Assembly (NCBI RefSeq): GCF_012272815.1
Contig: NZ_JAAWWL010000001.1
Span: 372,001-436,000 of the forward strand
Source: Croceivirga thetidis
Lineage (GTDB): Bacteria; Bacteroidota; Bacteroidia; Flavobacteriales; Flavobacteriaceae
Direction: 5' to 3'
DNA length: 64,000 nt
A program made the translations under genes and the position numbers. Of this stretch, positions 1-9,572 are shown one piece after another. The notes beneath the pieces are model-generated. The model ran no database searches, was not told the DNA's origin, and saw only the letters and a program-made list of their open reading frames with translations. Each line of letters starts with the position of its first letter. The stretch's first letter is position 1.

Positions 1-725
1 ATATTTCCATCTCCCTTAATCTGAGCAAAATCTCGCACGCGCCTTAAAAGAGCATTACAGATTCTTGGTGTACCCCTGCTCCTACCTGCAATTTCTATGG
101 CCGCTTCGTTTGATATCGGCACTCTTAAAATATCAGCACTACGCTGAACAATTGTTGATAAAAGTTCAGTATCATAATATTCCAGTCTACTACTAATCCC
201 AAAGCGGGCCCGCATTGGTGCAGTCAATAGGCCAGAACGCGTTGTAGCACCAACTAAAGTAAAAGGCGCTAAATTGATTTGTACCGATCGGGCATTAGGC
301 CCCGTCTCGATCATAATATCAATTTTATAATCTTCCATTGCGGAATAAAGATATTCTTCAACTATTGGGCTTAATCTATGTATTTCATCAATAAACAATA
401 CATCGCGTTCATCTAGATTTGTCAGAAGACCTGCTAAATCACCAGGTTTGTCCAATACAGGACCTGAAGTAACCTTTATACCTACACCCAACTCGTTTGC
501 CAAAATATGGGCCAAGGTGGTCTTTCCCAATCCCGGAGGTCCATGAAATAAGGTGTGGTCAAGAGCCTCTCCTCGCTGATTCGCAGCCTCAACAAAAACC
601 TTAAGGTTTTCAAGTACTTGTTCCTGCCCAGTAAAATCATCGAAGGCAATCGGTCGTAATGCTCTTTCGATATCCAATTCTTCAGGAGAAAAGTTTTCTG
701 AAGTTGGGTCAAGGTTTTCGTTCAT
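1..725 (-). CDS. ruvB: Holliday junction branch migration helicase RuvB (3' end beyond window)
   Basis: ATPase motor of the RuvABC complex that drives branch migration of Holliday junctions in recombinational repair. Reading the minus strand from the ATG at 725 gives an open frame to the window edge, so about 240 N-terminal residues are present and the winged-helix C-terminus is missing. Visible motifs are the Walker [10 protein letters not shown], Walker [10 protein letters not shown], sensor-1 region [11 protein letters not shown] and the small AAA lid with the sensor-2-like GRSRGTPRI. All are canonical for RuvB. It is divergent from the acyl-CoA oxidase-like gene. A TATCTTTG box lies only 5 nt before the ATG, so the transcript may have almost no leader. 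Confidence 0.96.
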   Translation of the reverse strand, partial: MNENLDPTSENFSPEELDIERALRPIAFDDFTGQEQVLENLKVFVEAANQRGEALDHTLFHGPPGLGKTTLAHILANELGVGIKVTSGPVLDKPGDLAGLLTNLDERDVLFIDEIHRLSPIVEEYLYSAMEDYKIDIMIETGPNARSVQINLAPFTLVGATTRSGLLTAPMRARFGISSRLEYYDTELLSTIVQRSADILRVPISNEAAIEIAGRSRGTPRICNALLRRVRDFAQIKGDGN

Positions 726-730
726 ACAAA

Positions 731-738
731 CAAAGATA
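731..738 (-). promoter_or_regulatory. Putative -7 box of ruvB promoter
   Basis: On the minus strand this reads TATCTTTG, matching the Bacteroidetes housekeeping -7 consensus TAnnTTTG. A TTTG at 762-765 could serve as the -33 element, although the 23-nt spacing is at the long end. The box sits 5 nt upstream of the ruvB ATG, which would give a leaderless or nearly leaderless mRNA. Confidence 0.5.
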
Positions 739-810
739 GGGCAATTAACCAAGAGGATATTCAAAGTTTATTGTAAGTGAAATAGCAGCATTTTATCGTA
801 AATTCAACCT

Positions 811-3081
811 ATGCAGAAAGTTCAATACTCCAAAGGTATAGCTCCTTATATACCCTTCTTTTATGTCATTTGGTCTGATGATTTGTTATCTGCTTCTGAA
901 ATACAAGTGGTCAAAAAGGCTATTAAGGAAGATGATTCATTATCAAATGAAGAACGTAAAATTTTGGCCAATTGGTTAGATAAGGGCAACCCTCCAAAAA
1001 ATACCGAGGTAAAGAAGTGGCAACAATTTATAACCCAAAGCAAGGCTAAACTGGTGGAATCTGAGATATATCCTTTAGAGACCTTCAGCCAAAAGGTTGC
1101 AAAAGGTCATAAAATTGATGTAACCGAAAACAATCAGCTACAATATGTTGAAAAAACATTAGGTATTCAACCCAATCATTACAACCATTTATTCAATGTT
1201 GAAGTTGACAGACAAATCGACTCTCTAAGGTTTGAGCCTAAATTCTTGGATGAAATTCTTTACGGTGACAAGCTTTCTGAAGTTAGACGTTTCAGGGATT
1301 TTCTCAAGCATCAAGATTTTAAATGGACAATACATCCAACTAAAGAAGGTGCAAGGGAGGTGGTGCTTAAGCAATTGAAGAATTTAGCCTCAGGTGGTTG
1401 GGGTGCTTATGCCTATCCTGAAGAATATGGTGGAAAGGATAATCTTGAGACTTACGCAGCAATTTTTGAACACCTAATGTTTGTGGATGGTAGCTTAGCA
1501 GTAAAGTTTGGTGTACAGTTTGGATTATTCGGAGGGAGCATTCAAAATCTCGGAAATTCGGTACAACGAGATAAATACCTTTCAAATACTGGAGATACCT
1601 CGTTGTTAGGATGCTTTGCGATGACCGAAACTGGGCACGGGAGTAATGTGAGGGGAATAAACACTACCGCAACCTATTTGCATGAGGAAAGGTCACTGGT
1701 CATTGATACGCCCGGCAAATATGATAACAAGGAGTACATTGGAAATGCCCTGCACTCTAAAATGGCTACAGTTTTTGCCCAACTAATAGTAAATGGCCAA
1801 AATGAGGGAGTACATGCCATATTAGTGCCGCTGAGAGATACAAAGCATCAAGTACTAGATGGAGTAACCATTGAGGATAACGGCTACAAACTTGGTCTCA
1901 ATGGTGTTGACAATGGCAAAATATGGTTTAGCCAAGTAAAAGTCCCTATTGAAAATCTTTTGGACAAATATGGCGGAATTGATGAAAATGGTAATTATAA
2001 ATCTCCCATAAAAAATCCAAACAAACGGTTTTTTACAATGCTGGGAACTTTAGTTGGTGGACGAATCTGTGTGGCTAAAGGAGCACTTGCAGCTGCAAAA
2101 ATGAGCTTGACCATATCTGTAAAACACGGGTTGAGACGACGACAGTTCAATGACTCTATAAAAATTCAAGAAGATTTATTGATAGATTACCCAACTCACC
2201 AACTCCGTTTGATTCCGAAAGTGGCCAGTTGTTTGGTTTATCATTTTGCACTTGAAAGGGCAATGTATGAATATGCTTCAAATAAAGATGGTGACAAAAG
2301 AAGAATAGAAACCCAAGTTGCGGGATTAAAATCAATAATAACTTGGTTTTCATCTCAAGCAGTACAAGAATCAAGAGAAGCATGTGGAGGTAAAGGGTAT
2401 CTGCGAGAAAATAGGATTGCAGATTTAAAGAATGATTCCGACATATTTACAACTTTCGAGGGTGACAATACGGTTTTATTGCAATTAGCTGCCAAAGGCG
2501 TTCTTTCCGATTTCAAGTCTGAATTTAATTCAGGTGGGTTTGCCAGTGTATTAAAATTATTGGGTAATCAGCTAAATGATAAACTAACCACAATCAATCC
2601 ACTGTATGTGAATAAAGTGGATAGCGAACATTTATATAACCATAAATTTCATCTTCATGCCTTAGATTTCAGGTTACGTCGTTTGACCTATACCGCTGCC
2701 ATGCGCATTCGAAATTATATTAAAAAGGGGATGCCTAGCTATCAAGCATTTTTAAAAACACAGACTCATTTATTGGAAGTGGGAAAGGCCTACAGTGAGG
2801 TTTTGGCCATTAAATGGTACTACGAAAAAACTAGAAGTATTACTGATGATAAATACAGAGATTTATTTTTTCAAATAGGGAGTCTTCATTCCTTGAATAT
2901 TATTCGTAAGGATGCCGAATGGTATTTAGAGCAAGGCTATTTAGGAAGTGCTAAATCAAAGGCCATACGACAGCGAATAGAACGTCTCAGTTCAGAATTA
3001 AGACCTCACATCGGTAGCTTAATAGATGGTTTTGGTATTCCAGAACATTTATTAACTGCTCCGATAAGCAAAGATTGGTGA
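811..3081 (+). CDS. Acyl-CoA oxidase / dehydrogenase family protein
   Basis: Flavoenzyme predicted to catalyse the first, alpha-beta dehydrogenating step of fatty-acid beta-oxidation. At 756 residues it is much longer than a classical acyl-CoA dehydrogenase (about 380) and resembles acyl-CoA oxidases. The middle domain has CFAMTETGHGSNVRG, the flavin/substrate signature of the oxidase branch, and the C-terminal half has EACGGKGYLRENRI followed by FTTFEGDNTVLLQ, the region holding the catalytic glutamate in oxidases. The first 100 or so residues are not recognisable. Whether electrons go to oxygen or to an electron-transfer flavoprotein cannot be read from sequence. It ends 1 bp before the convergent GIN-domain gene. 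No good -7 box was found upstream. Confidence 0.85.
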   Translation: MQKVQYSKGIAPYIPFFYVIWSDDLLSASEIQVVKKAIKEDDSLSNEERKILANWLDKGNPPKNTEVKKWQQFITQSKAKLVESEIYPLETFSQKVAKGHKIDVTENNQLQYVEKTLGIQPNHYNHLFNVEVDRQIDSLRFEPKFLDEILYGDKLSEVRRFRDFLKHQDFKWTIHPTKEGAREVVLKQLKNLASGGWGAYAYPEEYGGKDNLETYAAIFEHLMFVDGSLAVKFGVQFGLFGGSIQNLGNSVQRDKYLSNTGDTSLLGCFAMTETGHGSNVRGINTTATYLHEERSLVIDTPGKYDNKEYIGNALHSKMATVFAQLIVNGQNEGVHAILVPLRDTKHQVLDGVTIEDNGYKLGLNGVDNGKIWFSQVKVPIENLLDKYGGIDENGNYKSPIKNPNKRFFTMLGTLVGGRICVAKGALAAAKMSLTISVKHGLRRRQFNDSIKIQEDLLIDYPTHQLRLIPKVASCLVYHFALERAMYEYASNKDGDKRRIETQVAGLKSIITWFSSQAVQESREACGGKGYLRENRIADLKNDSDIFTTFEGDNTVLLQLAAKGVLSDFKSEFNSGGFASVLKLLGNQLNDKLTTINPLYVNKVDSEHLYNHKFHLHALDFRLRRLTYTAAMRIRNYIKKGMPSYQAFLKTQTHLLEVGKAYSEVLAIKWYYEKTRSITDDKYRDLFFQIGSLHSLNIIRKDAEWYLEQGYLGSAKSKAIRQRIERLSSELRPHIGSLIDGFGIPEHLLTAPISKDW

Positions 3082-3082
3082 A

Positions 3083-3940
3083 TTAACGATCTTGATTTAT
3101 CAATTCGGAACCTTGGGTTAGGACAACTTTTTTATAGATGGGTGTACCCCATATATTCACTCGAGAATTTCCTTTTGCAACCATTTCAATCGTACCTTCC
3201 TCTGCTGTTGCGACATCAATTTTACTATTGCCGTAAATATTCAAATTTACTTTGTCTGCAATTATTTGCCGTATATCAATATCACAGTGATCGGAGACCT
3301 CCAGAATCAAGTCTTCACTGTGGGCGGTATTTCCTTTAACATCCAAAGTACTGTCGTGATCGAGACTTACCCAAAACCTGTCTAGGCTCCTACTAAATTG
3401 GGTTGTTAAATCTGAAACATCAGAGGCATTTACTTGAAGTCGATCAGTTGCCAAATGTACCTCAATCGATGAGCGGTGATCCAAGGTAATATTTACATCC
3501 GGTGCTTGAATCAAAGCGTCGTCTTTATAGAAGATTTTTCCCTGATAATCTGCAGACAAACCAACAGCTTCTTCAGATTTTATATTTGATTGTAAATATA
3601 TTTTAGCCCCATCAACAACTTTTATCGATTTCAATTGATTGAAATATATTCTAATCTTCCAATTACTCCTAGGCTTAATATCATCATCAGCACTTATAGT
3701 CAGAACACCATTGTTAACTTCCTTTATTATTCTGTCGTATTGATTTGGGTCAACTTCAAAAATTACGTGCGGGTCCATTGCAGTATGGTATAAGTCTGCT
3801 AGCAACCCTTTCCCTAACACTATAGAATGGAAAGCGTTTGGACCCGAATAAGTTACCGGTTCCCTATTAAGGTCATTTCGATTCTTTTGACCCTCAACCA
3901 TAAGAGGCAAGAGTAATATAACTAGTAGCAATCGTTTCAT
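3083..3940 (-). CDS. Secreted GIN-domain (DUF2807) protein
   Basis: Putative exported beta-helical protein of the head GIN domain family (DUF2807), whose function is unknown. The N-terminus is a Sec signal peptide (KRLLLVILLLPLMVEG, no lipobox). The mature part has the family start, a short strand then VLGKGLLADLYH and residues resembling GNGVLTI (here NNGVLTIS), followed by repeated short strands with aspartate and asparagine turns. Length (285) is usual. It is convergent with the acyl-CoA oxidase-like gene and lies downstream of, but separated by a terminator from, the respiratory operon. Probably periplasmic or surface-exposed. Confidence 0.75.
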   Translation of the reverse strand: MKRLLLVILLLPLMVEGQKNRNDLNREPVTYSGPNAFHSIVLGKGLLADLYHTAMDPHVIFEVDPNQYDRIIKEVNNGVLTISADDDIKPRSNWKIRIYFNQLKSIKVVDGAKIYLQSNIKSEEAVGLSADYQGKIFYKDDALIQAPDVNITLDHRSSIEVHLATDRLQVNASDVSDLTTQFSRSLDRFWVSLDHDSTLDVKGNTAHSEDLILEVSDHCDIDIRQIIADKVNLNIYGNSKIDVATAEEGTIEMVAKGNSRVNIWGTPIYKKVVLTQGSELINQDR

Positions 3941-4006
3941 TTTCTTGACTGTTTAAACTTCAAAATTCAATTCGAAATCCTTATCCTTAAAATTACAGCA
4001 AAAAAA

Positions 4007-4036
4007 AGCCCGTTTGTCAATTCTTACAAACGGGCT
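4007..4036 (-). terminator. Intrinsic terminator of the act-cta operon
   Basis: A perfect 11-bp stem AGCCCGTTTGT / ACAAACGGGCT with an 8-nt loop, followed on the minus strand by a run of seven T. It lies 21 bp past the ctaD stop codon and closes the eight-gene respiratory operon. Confidence 0.92.
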
Positions 4037-4056
4037 ATCAATACTGTTATCAACAC

Positions 4057-5886
4057 CTAATGATTGAGTTCTTCCTCATTTTCCTGAAGCGGTACGTCTT
4101 GAGGAACGAAATCTTGACCAGCTATAATGTACTCCCCATTTTCATAAGTTTTACTGTAGTCGTAAGCCCATCGATGTACCTCTGGTATTGCACCAGGCCA
4201 ATTACCGTGTATATGCTCTTGAGGTGCAGTCCATTCAAGGGTAGTAGAACTCCATGGGTTTTTAGGACCACGTTTTCCGTAAAATATGCTATAAACGAAA
4301 TTGTACACAAATACCAATTGTGCAGCACCAGCAATCAAGGCAAAGGTGGTCATTAATACCTGAACATCGGTCAATTCGTCAAACATAGGAAAAGCCGTAT
4401 TTTCATAATACCTTCTTGGTACACCAGCCATACCTACAAAATGCATTGGGAAAAATACTCCATACGCACAAACTGCAGTTACCCAAAAATGTACATATCC
4501 CAAATTCTTATTCATCATTCGCCCTTGGAACATTTTAGGGAACCAGTGGTATACTCCGGCAAATAGACCATATAATGCTGATATACCCATTACCAAATGG
4601 AAGTGAGCCACAACAAAATAAGTATCGTGAACATTGATATCCAATGTACTGTCACCCAAGATTATTCCAGTTAGTCCACCAGTTATAAATGTGGAAACCA
4701 AACCTATTGAGAATAACATCGCAGGGTTTAACTGTAAGTTACCTTTCCATAAGGTTGTAATATAATTAAAGGCCTTTACTGCAGATGGAATAGCAATCAA
4801 CAATGTGGTAAATGTGAACACTGATCCTAGAAAAGGATTCATCCCAGAAATAAACATATGGTGGCCCCAAACAATTGTTGACAGAAATGCAATTGCTAAA
4901 ATTGAAGCAACCATTGCACGGTAACCAAAAATTGGTTTTCTCGCATTGGTTGACATTACCTCAGATGTTATACCTAAAGCTGGTAACAATACAATATACA
5001 CTTCAGGGTGACCTAGAAACCAGAACAAATGTTCATATAGTACAGGTGATCCTCCTTGGTAGTGTAAGACTTCTCCTTGAATAAAAATATCCGATAAGAA
5101 AAATGAAGTTCCAAAACTTCTATCCATCAAAAGCAATAGACCAGCAGAAAGCAATACTGGGAAAGAAATTACACCAATTATTGCCGTAATGAAGAATGCC
5201 CATATTGTTAATGGTAAACGAGTCATTGACATTCCTTTCGTTCTAAGATTCAAAACAGTCACTATGTAGTTTAACGAACCTAATAGGGATGAGGCAATAA
5301 AAATTGTCATCGAAACAAGCCACAAGGTCATACCCATACCCGATCCAGGTTGTGCCATTGGTAAGGCACTCAGTGGAGGATAAATTGTCCAACCCGCTGC
5401 TGCAGGACCTGCTTCAACAAAAAGAGAAATTACCATAATCACGGTTGACAAAAAGAACAACCAGTACGATATCATGTTCAGGAATCCTGAAGCCATATCC
5501 CTTGCACCAATTTGCAATGGTATTAGTAGATTACTAAAAGTACCACTAAGGCCAGCTGTTAAGACAAAGAACACCATTATGGTACCGTGCATTGTTATCA
5601 ATGCCAAATAAACATCGGCATCCATTACCCCTTCAGGAGCCCATTTACCTAATAGCGCTTCAAATATTGAGAATGATTCACCTGGCCAAGCCAATTGCAT
5701 TCTAAAAAGCAAGGACATCGCGATACCGATGAATCCCATAATCAATACTCCTGTAATGAAGTATTGCTTGGCTATCATCTTATGGTCTTGGCTAAAGATG
5801 TATTTTGTTATGAACGTTTCCTTGTGATGATGTCCGTGGTCATCGTGTGCATGGTCATCAACATGTTCGTGTGCTACTGCAGACAT
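4057..5886 (-). CDS. ctaD: Cytochrome c oxidase subunit I
   Basis: Catalytic subunit of the terminal heme-copper oxidase that reduces oxygen to water and pumps protons across the inner membrane. About 12 membrane segments are visible. Diagnostic residues are the heme a ligand in MHGTIMVFF, the CuB/Tyr crosslink and proton-channel glutamate in FLGHPEVYIV (about residue 290), the paired CuB histidines WGHHMF, and the heme a3/a ligands in VHDTYFVVAHFHLVMG. This places it in the A family. The first 25 residues are unusually rich in His and Asp (eight histidines). It is last in the act-cta operon, 31 bp after ctaC. Subunits III and IV are not encoded nearby. Confidence 0.97.
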   Translation of the reverse strand: MSAVAHEHVDDHAHDDHGHHHKETFITKYIFSQDHKMIAKQYFITGVLIMGFIGIAMSLLFRMQLAWPGESFSIFEALLGKWAPEGVMDADVYLALITMHGTIMVFFVLTAGLSGTFSNLLIPLQIGARDMASGFLNMISYWLFFLSTVIMVISLFVEAGPAAAGWTIYPPLSALPMAQPGSGMGMTLWLVSMTIFIASSLLGSLNYIVTVLNLRTKGMSMTRLPLTIWAFFITAIIGVISFPVLLSAGLLLLMDRSFGTSFFLSDIFIQGEVLHYQGGSPVLYEHLFWFLGHPEVYIVLLPALGITSEVMSTNARKPIFGYRAMVASILAIAFLSTIVWGHHMFISGMNPFLGSVFTFTTLLIAIPSAVKAFNYITTLWKGNLQLNPAMLFSIGLVSTFITGGLTGIILGDSTLDINVHDTYFVVAHFHLVMGISALYGLFAGVYHWFPKMFQGRMMNKNLGYVHFWVTAVCAYGVFFPMHFVGMAGVPRRYYENTAFPMFDELTDVQVLMTTFALIAGAAQLVFVYNFVYSIFYGKRGPKNPWSSTTLEWTAPQEHIHGNWPGAIPEVHRWAYDYSKTYENGEYIIAGQDFVPQDVPLQENEEELNH

Positions 5887-5917
5887 AATCTTTGTTTTTT
5901 TCTTTTTCTAGCAATTA

Positions 5918-7081
5918 TTAATTGGAGCCTGTCTCAGACTCGACTTCCATTATTTCTTCTGTGTTTTCATTTCCCATATCCTGGGAATCCATGGCCACTT
6001 CAACCATTTCGTCTTTTGGTTCATCTGACATTACCATACTTTCAAAAGTAGCTTGTTCAGCCAACCACTTATTATAGTCCTCTTCACTTTCGACTATTAT
6101 CTTCATTTGCATGTTATAATGCGATTTACCGCAAATTTTGTTACAAAGCAGAACATAATCAAAAACCCAAGGGTCAGAATTGGGATCACCGTTAGCAGCT
6201 TTCTCTGCTCTAATTAAATTTGTTCTTTTCACCTTTTCTATCACATCCGGGTTCAATCGCATTTCTTCCGTTGTTATATTCGGTGTAAAGGAGAATTGGG
6301 TAATCATTCCAGGAACACAGTTCATTTGTGCTCTAAAGTGTGGCATGTAGGCTGAGTGCAACACGTCTTGAGAACGCATGTAAAAGTTTACTTTTCTCCC
6401 TACAGGTAAGTGCAATTCTTTGACGATAACATCATCGGCTGCATTTGGATCAGATTCATCCAATCCTAGTACGTTTGCTCTATCAATATCAATTAATCTA
6501 ACACTAGCATCACCTAGAACATTATCCGCACCTCCATATCTGGCTGTCCAGTTGAATTGTTGGGCATATAGTTCTACAACCAAAGGGTCATCCTCATCAT
6601 TGACGTCCATGATTTCGGTCCAGTAATATAGGCCAGAGATTATCAAGCCTGCTAAGACGATTACTGGGATAATGGTCCATATAAATTCTAAACGGTCATT
6701 GTCCGCATAGAACAAAGCTTTGTTTCCTTTCTTACCTCGATATTTATACCCGAAATAATGTAATAATGCCTGTGTGATGGTTTGAACAAAAAAGATTACC
6801 ACAAAGGAAATCAGCATCAACAAATCATATTCATCACCGTGCTCTGAAGCTGCAACTGGCAGTAAAACTTTGGTATACTTTGCAAAACTGAAAATTGTAA
6901 TACCATAAATGAATACCAAAAAGGCAAAAAGTAAATATCCGTTGTTTTTGTTATCCTCATCATTGGCCACTTCAGATGAATCATCTTCCTTGCCCATCTG
7001 TGACAATTCGAAAATTTTACCGATTTGCCAGATGGCAATCGCAACTAAAACAAGAACTATCAATATCAATAATGTCGTCAT
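5918..7081 (-). CDS. ctaC: Cytochrome c oxidase subunit II
   Basis: Carries the CuA centre that receives electrons from cytochrome c or directly from alternative complex III. The CuA ligands are visible as VLHSAY and CNKICGKSHYNM (Cys-x3-Cys-x3-His-x2-Met) near residues 260-325, with QFNW as the aromatic electron-entry region. Unlike the usual two-helix subunit II, the N-terminal half has about four hydrophobic segments before the cupredoxin domain. The C-terminal 40 residues are acidic and Met-rich, ending after the fold, and look unstructured. No cytochrome c domain is fused. It lies between actF and ctaD with short spacers, consistent with co-expression and a supercomplex with ACIII. Confidence 0.95.
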   Translation of the reverse strand: MTTLLILIVLVLVAIAIWQIGKIFELSQMGKEDDSSEVANDEDNKNNGYLLFAFLVFIYGITIFSFAKYTKVLLPVAASEHGDEYDLLMLISFVVIFFVQTITQALLHYFGYKYRGKKGNKALFYADNDRLEFIWTIIPVIVLAGLIISGLYYWTEIMDVNDEDDPLVVELYAQQFNWTARYGGADNVLGDASVRLIDIDRANVLGLDESDPNAADDVIVKELHLPVGRKVNFYMRSQDVLHSAYMPHFRAQMNCVPGMITQFSFTPNITTEEMRLNPDVIEKVKRTNLIRAEKAANGDPNSDPWVFDYVLLCNKICGKSHYNMQMKIIVESEEDYNKWLAEQATFESMVMSDEPKDEMVEVAMDSQDMGNENTEEIMEVESETGSN

Positions 7082-7096
7082 TTCGTTCGTATACTT

Positions 7097-8461
7097 TTAG
7101 TAATGAAACTGTCGGCTTTCTTCAATAAATGGGTTGCGTTTCGGCATTAGTTCTTCTTTGGTAAGCGTATTGAAAACCCAATAAACAAAAAGTCCTCCGA
7201 AGAATAATATACCTCCTATTTCTGCTAGTCCAAATCCATAATGTTCACCAACAGTTGCAGGCATAACCATATTATAAACATCAAGGTAATGACCGAATAG
7301 TATCACGATTCCTACCATGATTACAAACCAATTAATTCTCTTATAATCACTGTTCATCAATACCAACAATGGAAAGATGAAATTCAAAGCCAGCATTCCA
7401 AAAAATGGTAATTTATAATGTTCGATTCTGAACACGAAATAAGTTACCTCTTCAGGTATGTTAGCATACCATATCAACATAAACTGACTGAACCAGAGGT
7501 ATGTCCAGAAAATACTTATTCCGAACATAAACTTCGCTAAATCGTGAATGTGGCTATCATTAATCTGTTCTAAATATCCTTTAGACTTCAAATAAATGGT
7601 AACAATTGCAATGGTAGTTATGCCCGAAACAAACATACTTGCAAAAACGTACCAACCGAATAAGGTGCTAAACCAGTGTGGATCAAGACTCATAATCCAA
7701 TCCCAAGACATCATAGATTCAGAAATCAAATAGAAAACAAGGAAAGCTGCTGACCATTTAAAATTCTTTTTAAAGTTTGAATTATCATCAGCATTATCTT
7801 GGGCCAAAGAGAGCTTTCGTGAAATTTGACGATAAGCAATCCATCCGCCTAAAAATATTGCAGCTCTAACAATAAAAAATGTTGGGTTCAAGTAACCCTT
7901 TTTTCCTTGTAATAAATGGTCGTGCTCCACAACTTCGGCATCCATCCAAACGAACATATGGTTCATATGTAGAATCGACAACACCAAAATCACAAAAACA
8001 ATTATTCCTCCGGGTACAATGTAGGCAGTAATCCCTTCCATAATTCTAAACAATAATGGAGACCATCCTGCTTGTGCTGCTCGATTAACGGCGTAAAAAG
8101 CCAAAGTACCTAAAGCGATCATAAAGAAAAAGAACGCTGCCACGTACAAAGCAGCCCAAGGCCTGTTTTGCATTTGATGAAATACGTGTTCGTCATGAGA
8201 AGCACCATGTCCTTCACCATGTGCGTCTTCTGCATGCTCATTTGAGGCATGCCCACTCTCATCGGCATGGTTCTCATGGCCACTGGTATCCGTTGCATGA
8301 CTTTCACCGTGGTGACCGTCATCATGTGCGGCCATCGCAATAGCCTTAGCCTCTTCAACAGTACTTGGAGCTTGCAGGAAACCTAGAATTAGGAATATTG
8401 CACCAAGTCCCATCGCTATAAAGGAACCAATTCGTAATCTATTTGAAAATGTATATTTCAT
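7097..8461 (-). CDS. actF: Alternative complex III subunit ActF (quinol:cytochrome c oxidoreductase membrane subunit)
   Basis: Integral membrane subunit of alternative complex III, the bc1 replacement that oxidises menaquinol. About ten hydrophobic segments follow the first helix (residues 13-31), in line with the ActF/ActC-like fold. Residues 46-95, between the first and second membrane segments, hold 13 histidines with many Asp, Glu, Ser and Gly, a low-complexity stretch that is not part of the conserved core. If the N-terminus is cytoplasmic, this loop faces the periplasm. It starts 7 bp after actE and precedes ctaC by 15 bp. Confidence 0.9.
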   Translation of the reverse strand: MKYTFSNRLRIGSFIAMGLGAIFLILGFLQAPSTVEEAKAIAMAAHDDGHHGESHATDTSGHENHADESGHASNEHAEDAHGEGHGASHDEHVFHQMQNRPWAALYVAAFFFFMIALGTLAFYAVNRAAQAGWSPLLFRIMEGITAYIVPGGIIVFVILVLSILHMNHMFVWMDAEVVEHDHLLQGKKGYLNPTFFIVRAAIFLGGWIAYRQISRKLSLAQDNADDNSNFKKNFKWSAAFLVFYLISESMMSWDWIMSLDPHWFSTLFGWYVFASMFVSGITTIAIVTIYLKSKGYLEQINDSHIHDLAKFMFGISIFWTYLWFSQFMLIWYANIPEEVTYFVFRIEHYKLPFFGMLALNFIFPLLVLMNSDYKRINWFVIMVGIVILFGHYLDVYNMVMPATVGEHYGFGLAEIGGILFFGGLFVYWVFNTLTKEELMPKRNPFIEESRQFHY

Positions 8462-8468
8462 TCCAATT

Positions 8469-9038
8469 TTATTTGGATAGGTCTTCTTTTAATTTCATTA
8501 CATACTCAGCAACCTGCCAAAGTTCCTTCTCAGAACTCATTTGGGAAGCATAAGATCCCATAGAATTCAGTCCGTAATACATCGTATGATAGGTACTACC
8601 AACTGAAATGTTTCTTGCAACATCGTCATAACTGGGAACACCTAATATCTTTTCTTGTTTAACTAACCATCCTTGTCCATCACCCTTGGCACCATGACAA
8701 ATCGCACAATAGATATCGTACAATCCTTTTCCCTCAGCAAGATTTTGTTCCATCATAGTAGAATCAAGCGGACTTGGTTGCAATCTTGCCAACTCCTTAC
8801 CTTCAATTGAATTATCAAACTCATATGGTAGCCACTCTCGTGAAACTGTACCATCAGGAGGGGTTAATGCTTCTGTACCTTCAGGAAACAATGGGGTATC
8901 AACTCCCTCATAGGTTTCATAGCCAACAGATTCATACATGTTTGGCATGTATTGATAATTAGGACTGTTCTTATCAAAACAAGAACTGGCCGAGACCAAA
9001 AGTCCGCAAAGTGCTACTATCGCAAAGAATCGTTTCAT
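8469..9038 (-). CDS. actE: Alternative complex III monoheme cytochrome c subunit ActE
   Basis: Periplasmic lipoprotein carrying one heme c that passes electrons from the ActA hemes towards the terminal oxidase. The N-terminus is a lipoprotein signal peptide with lipobox SASSC (Cys20). The heme site CAICHGAKGDGQG is near residue 115, and a methionine axial ligand is likely in the segment NSMGSYASQM. Length (189) fits the family. It sits between actD and actF with 1 and 7 bp spacers, so translation is probably coupled. Confidence 0.93.
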   Translation of the reverse strand: MKRFFAIVALCGLLVSASSCFDKNSPNYQYMPNMYESVGYETYEGVDTPLFPEGTEALTPPDGTVSREWLPYEFDNSIEGKELARLQPSPLDSTMMEQNLAEGKGLYDIYCAICHGAKGDGQGWLVKQEKILGVPSYDDVARNISVGSTYHTMYYGLNSMGSYASQMSSEKELWQVAEYVMKLKEDLSK

Positions 9039-9039
9039 G

Positions 9040-9570
9040 TTAACCTTCCTTTTCTGTAACCGTTATTTCGACTGCCCCCGTGTCCAAAAGCAATTGTTTC
9101 AACTCGTCTTCATTATCGTGAATACCCACTTCCATTAAAAAATGGTCATCAGTAGTTCGCTTGTCTGGATTTTCAGCTTTCTTGAATGGCCACATTCTAC
9201 TTCTCAAATAAAAAGTGATAACCATTAAGTGAGCTGCAAAAAACACCGTCATTTCGAACATTATGGGAACGAAAGCCGGCATATTATCCAAATAACTAAA
9301 GCTTGGCTTACCTCCAATATCCTGCGGCCAATCTTCAATCATGATATAATTCATCATCGTTATTGCCACAGCCAATCCCAAACAACCGTACATGAATGAG
9401 GTTATAGCAATACGGGTATCTTCAAGACCCATTGCTTTGTCCAAACCATGAACGGGAAAAGGCGTATATACCTCTTCAATATGATGGTGAGCTGCGCGAA
9501 CTTTTTTAACGGCATTCATCAATATGTCGTCATCGGTGTAAAGCGCGTGTATTACTTTATTGGATGCCAT
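9040..9570 (-). CDS. actD: Alternative complex III subunit ActD (DUF3341)
   Basis: Membrane-anchoring subunit of alternative complex III without a redox cofactor. The 176 residues fit the DUF3341 family: a cytoplasmic alpha-beta N-terminal domain, two transmembrane helices (about residues 58-80 and 98-122) and a short C-terminal tail with ERTTDDHFLM-like sequence (here DKRTTDDHFLMEV). It is packed between actC (2 bp gap) and actE (1 bp gap). Confidence 0.92.
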   Translation of the reverse strand: MASNKVIHALYTDDDILMNAVKKVRAAHHHIEEVYTPFPVHGLDKAMGLEDTRIAITSFMYGCLGLAVAITMMNYIMIEDWPQDIGGKPSFSYLDNMPAFVPIMFEMTVFFAAHLMVITFYLRSRMWPFKKAENPDKRTTDDHFLMEVGIHDNEDELKQLLLDTGAVEITVTEKEG

Positions 9571-9572
9571 AA

